Assembly (NCBI RefSeq): GCF_014190775.1
Contig: NZ_JACHVP010000006.1
Span: forward strand, 62,001-126,000
Source: Leifsonia aquatica
GTDB lineage: Bacteria; Actinomycetota; Actinomycetes; Actinomycetales; Microbacteriaceae
Direction of reading: 5' to 3'
Length of the DNA stretch: 64,000 nucleotides
Shown here: piece by piece, positions 62,824-64,000 of the stretch
How the letters are laid out: every line of letters starts with the position of its first letter
Position numbering within the stretch: the first letter of the stretch is position 1
Program-made: the position numbers and the translations under genes
The notes under the pieces: generated by a model
Database searches by the model: none
Seen by the model: the letters and a program-made list of their open reading frames with translations, nothing else
Told to the model about the DNA's origin: nothing

Positions 62824-63237
62824 ATGGTTCAGATGATCACGGCTGCGGACGAGAAGCTCATCGCGGAGGCGTCCGCGCTGCTCGTCCGCGTGCACGATGC
62901 CGCCATTACGCGGGTCGCCGCCGCGGCGCTCGGGAAGTCGGGCGCGGTGCACCTCGGCGTCAGCCTCCGCTCCCCCCGCGTTAGCGTCTGCGCGGAGAGC
63001 ACGGCCGTCGCGAACGCGAAGGCCGCCGGTGAAGAGGCGGTCGAGACGATCGTCGCCGTCGGCCTCGGCGAGGACGGGGTGCCAGTCGTGATCAACCCCT
63101 GCGGTGTGTGCCGCGAGCTGGTCCCGGCCGTCGCGCCCGGCGTGCGCGTGCTCGTGGACGACGGCGGCGACGTGGTCGCCGTCGGCTCCCCTGACCTCCT
63201 GCCGATGCCCTGGAAGCGGGCGCGCTCGTACGACTGA
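62824..63237 (+). CDS. Cytidine-deaminase-like protein
   Basis: 137 residues. CAESTAVANA and NPCGVCREL give the zinc-binding Cys and the catalytic Glu of the cytidine/blasticidin-S deaminase fold. It could deaminate cytidine or a related base analogue. Next to a nucleoside hydrolase, so nucleoside salvage is likely. Confidence 0.85.
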   Translation: MVQMITAADEKLIAEASALLVRVHDAAITRVAAAALGKSGAVHLGVSLRSPRVSVCAESTAVANAKAAGEEAVETIVAVGLGEDGVPVVINPCGVCRELVPAVAPGVRVLVDDGGDVVAVGSPDLLPMPWKRARSYD

Positions 63238-63262
63238 GCCCACCCGCTCCGCGAGGAGCGGT

Positions 63263-64000
63263 TCATCGCCAGGGAAGCGGCCGGCGCAGCACGTCGCCGA
63301 TCAACTCCAGCACGCCGTCGAAGTCCATGTCGAAGATCACCCGGTGGAGGGGCCGCGTCTCCCCCTTCACCGGGTGCACGCCCGCGAGGTAACGGTCGCC
63401 GGTCTGCGGATCCTCGAAGGTCTGCAGCGGGCGCTGCACCGAGCCGGTCACCAGCTCCGGCCGCAGCAGGCTCGCCACGGCGAGGCTGTCGTTGATGCCC
63501 ATGGTGCGCTTGCCGTCGGGCCGCGGGTAGGAGCGCGTGTAGAAGCCGGCGTAGTCGGCGCTGATCTTCGTGATCAGCTCCGCGGGTGCGAACCCGGTCG
63601 ACGCGGCGATGTCCAGGAAGAACTCCTCCGGGACCATGGCCTGCCGCGTCACGTAGGGCCCGCACCAGGTGATGTCCCCCTTCCGCTTCGCGACCTCCTG
63701 GGCCGCATCGATGTCGAACGAGACGTTGGGATCGCGGGAGACGCGGAAGCGGCGATCCGCCCACGGCTCGGTGTCTTGGTAGAGCGCCGGGCCGAGCGTG
63801 CCGACGATGGTCGTGCTCCTCAGGCGCTCCATCAGCGCGGGGTCGGTCCGCAGTGCCGTCGCCAGGTTCGTCTGGGGCCCGAGCGCGACGTAGTCGATCT
63901 CGCCCTCGTGCGCGTCGACGAGGTCGAGGAGGATCGGGATGCCGTTCGGCTCGGCCGGCACCGGCGTCCGCGGTCGCAGGCCGGTGTTGCCGAACCCGTC
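63263..64000 (-). CDS. Nucleoside hydrolase (5' end cut by window edge)
   Basis: 246 codons are visible, open to the right edge. The start of the visible part reads DGFGNTGL, the conserved DxxxN loop of inosine-uridine nucleoside hydrolases. ALGPQTNLATALR, IVGTLGPALYQ and NDSLAVASLLRPELV (the metal Asp) follow. It cleaves the N-glycosidic bond of nucleosides. Leftward and convergent with the deaminase gene. Confidence 0.88.
   Translation of the reverse strand, partial: DGFGNTGLRPRTPVPAEPNGIPILLDLVDAHEGEIDYVALGPQTNLATALRTDPALMERLRSTTIVGTLGPALYQDTEPWADRRFRVSRDPNVSFDIDAAQEVAKRKGDITWCGPYVTRQAMVPEEFFLDIAASTGFAPAELITKISADYAGFYTRSYPRPDGKRTMGINDSLAVASLLRPELVTGSVQRPLQTFEDPQTGDRYLAGVHPVKGETRPLHRVIFDMDFDGVLELIGDVLRRPLPWR

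Noticed and set aside
1-64000. CRISPR arrays
   Set aside because: No regularly spaced direct repeats were seen; short repeats found are promoter elements or palindromes.

Overview
The window reads as high-GC actinobacterial DNA, most likely from a Microbacteriaceae-type organism. This rests on strong G/C third-position bias, an SCO6880-family conjugation protein, DUF2510 and DUF3566 membrane proteins, and CsoR-type copper control. No rRNA or species marker is present, so the family is an inference. About 57 kb on the left is one end of an integrative and conjugative element (ICE). Its integrase abuts the 3' end of a tRNA-Ser(GCU) gene at 56998-57086. The right 7 kb is ordinary chromosome. The far end of the ICE lies beyond position 1; I found no second tRNA-Ser 3'-end copy in the window.

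Copper cargo (1-34.6 kb). The cargo holds two CsoR repressors, two CopZ-like chaperones, CopA (CPC) and CopB (CPH) P-type ATPases, a YHS protein, a Csp-type cysteine-rich copper store, a Tat/lipoprotein multicopper oxidase, two DUF305 lipoproteins, a DUF4396 membrane protein, two SHOCT proteins (one frameshifted), and five small membrane proteins (DUF6153 or DUF6153-like) that share a C-terminal signature. 17-bp palindromes of the form ATACCC-N5-GGGTAT sit at several promoters and are probably CsoR operators. Between the copper genes lie two unusual blocks. One is a cell-wall set: MurT-GatD with a VanY-like carboxypeptidase, two M23 peptidases and several secreted proteins with a cysteine-paired M15-like domain. 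The other is a System II cytochrome c maturation and thiol-redox set (CcdA, CcsB, ResB, TlpA-like) with its own Lgt. A decayed IS256-family element, a decayed membrane-protein gene and a decayed M15-like gene show turnover.

Mobility and defence (34.9-57 kb). An ArdC-like antirestriction protein is followed by a 135-nt stretch with no T on the + strand and then a MobF-type relaxase/helicase. Next come an Mrr-like protein, a complete four-gene Qat anti-phage system (qatABCD), then leftward ssb, an HNH protein and a conjugation operon: VirD4-like coupling protein, VirB4-like ATPase, SCO6880, VirB6/TrbL-like, pilin-like, lipoprotein, and a transglycosylase with an M15-like tail. A divergent sigma-factor-like gene sits upstream of the transglycosylase, followed by Xis, an XRE regulator and a tyrosine integrase. 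Three operon starts (relaxase, ssb, the 52.5 kb lipoprotein) carry the same bipartite element, TGCGCGC-N16-CCGGAAGTTCTAAGTG. I see it as an ICE-specific promoter class.

Chromosome (57.1-64 kb). This part holds a DUF2510 protein, a SulP transporter, a small Cys-rich protein, an AI-2E/PerM transporter, an MHS-type MFS transporter, a cytidine-deaminase-like enzyme and a nucleoside hydrolase cut by the right edge. Long extragenic palindromes lie between genes, and two of them supply the stop codon of the adjacent gene.
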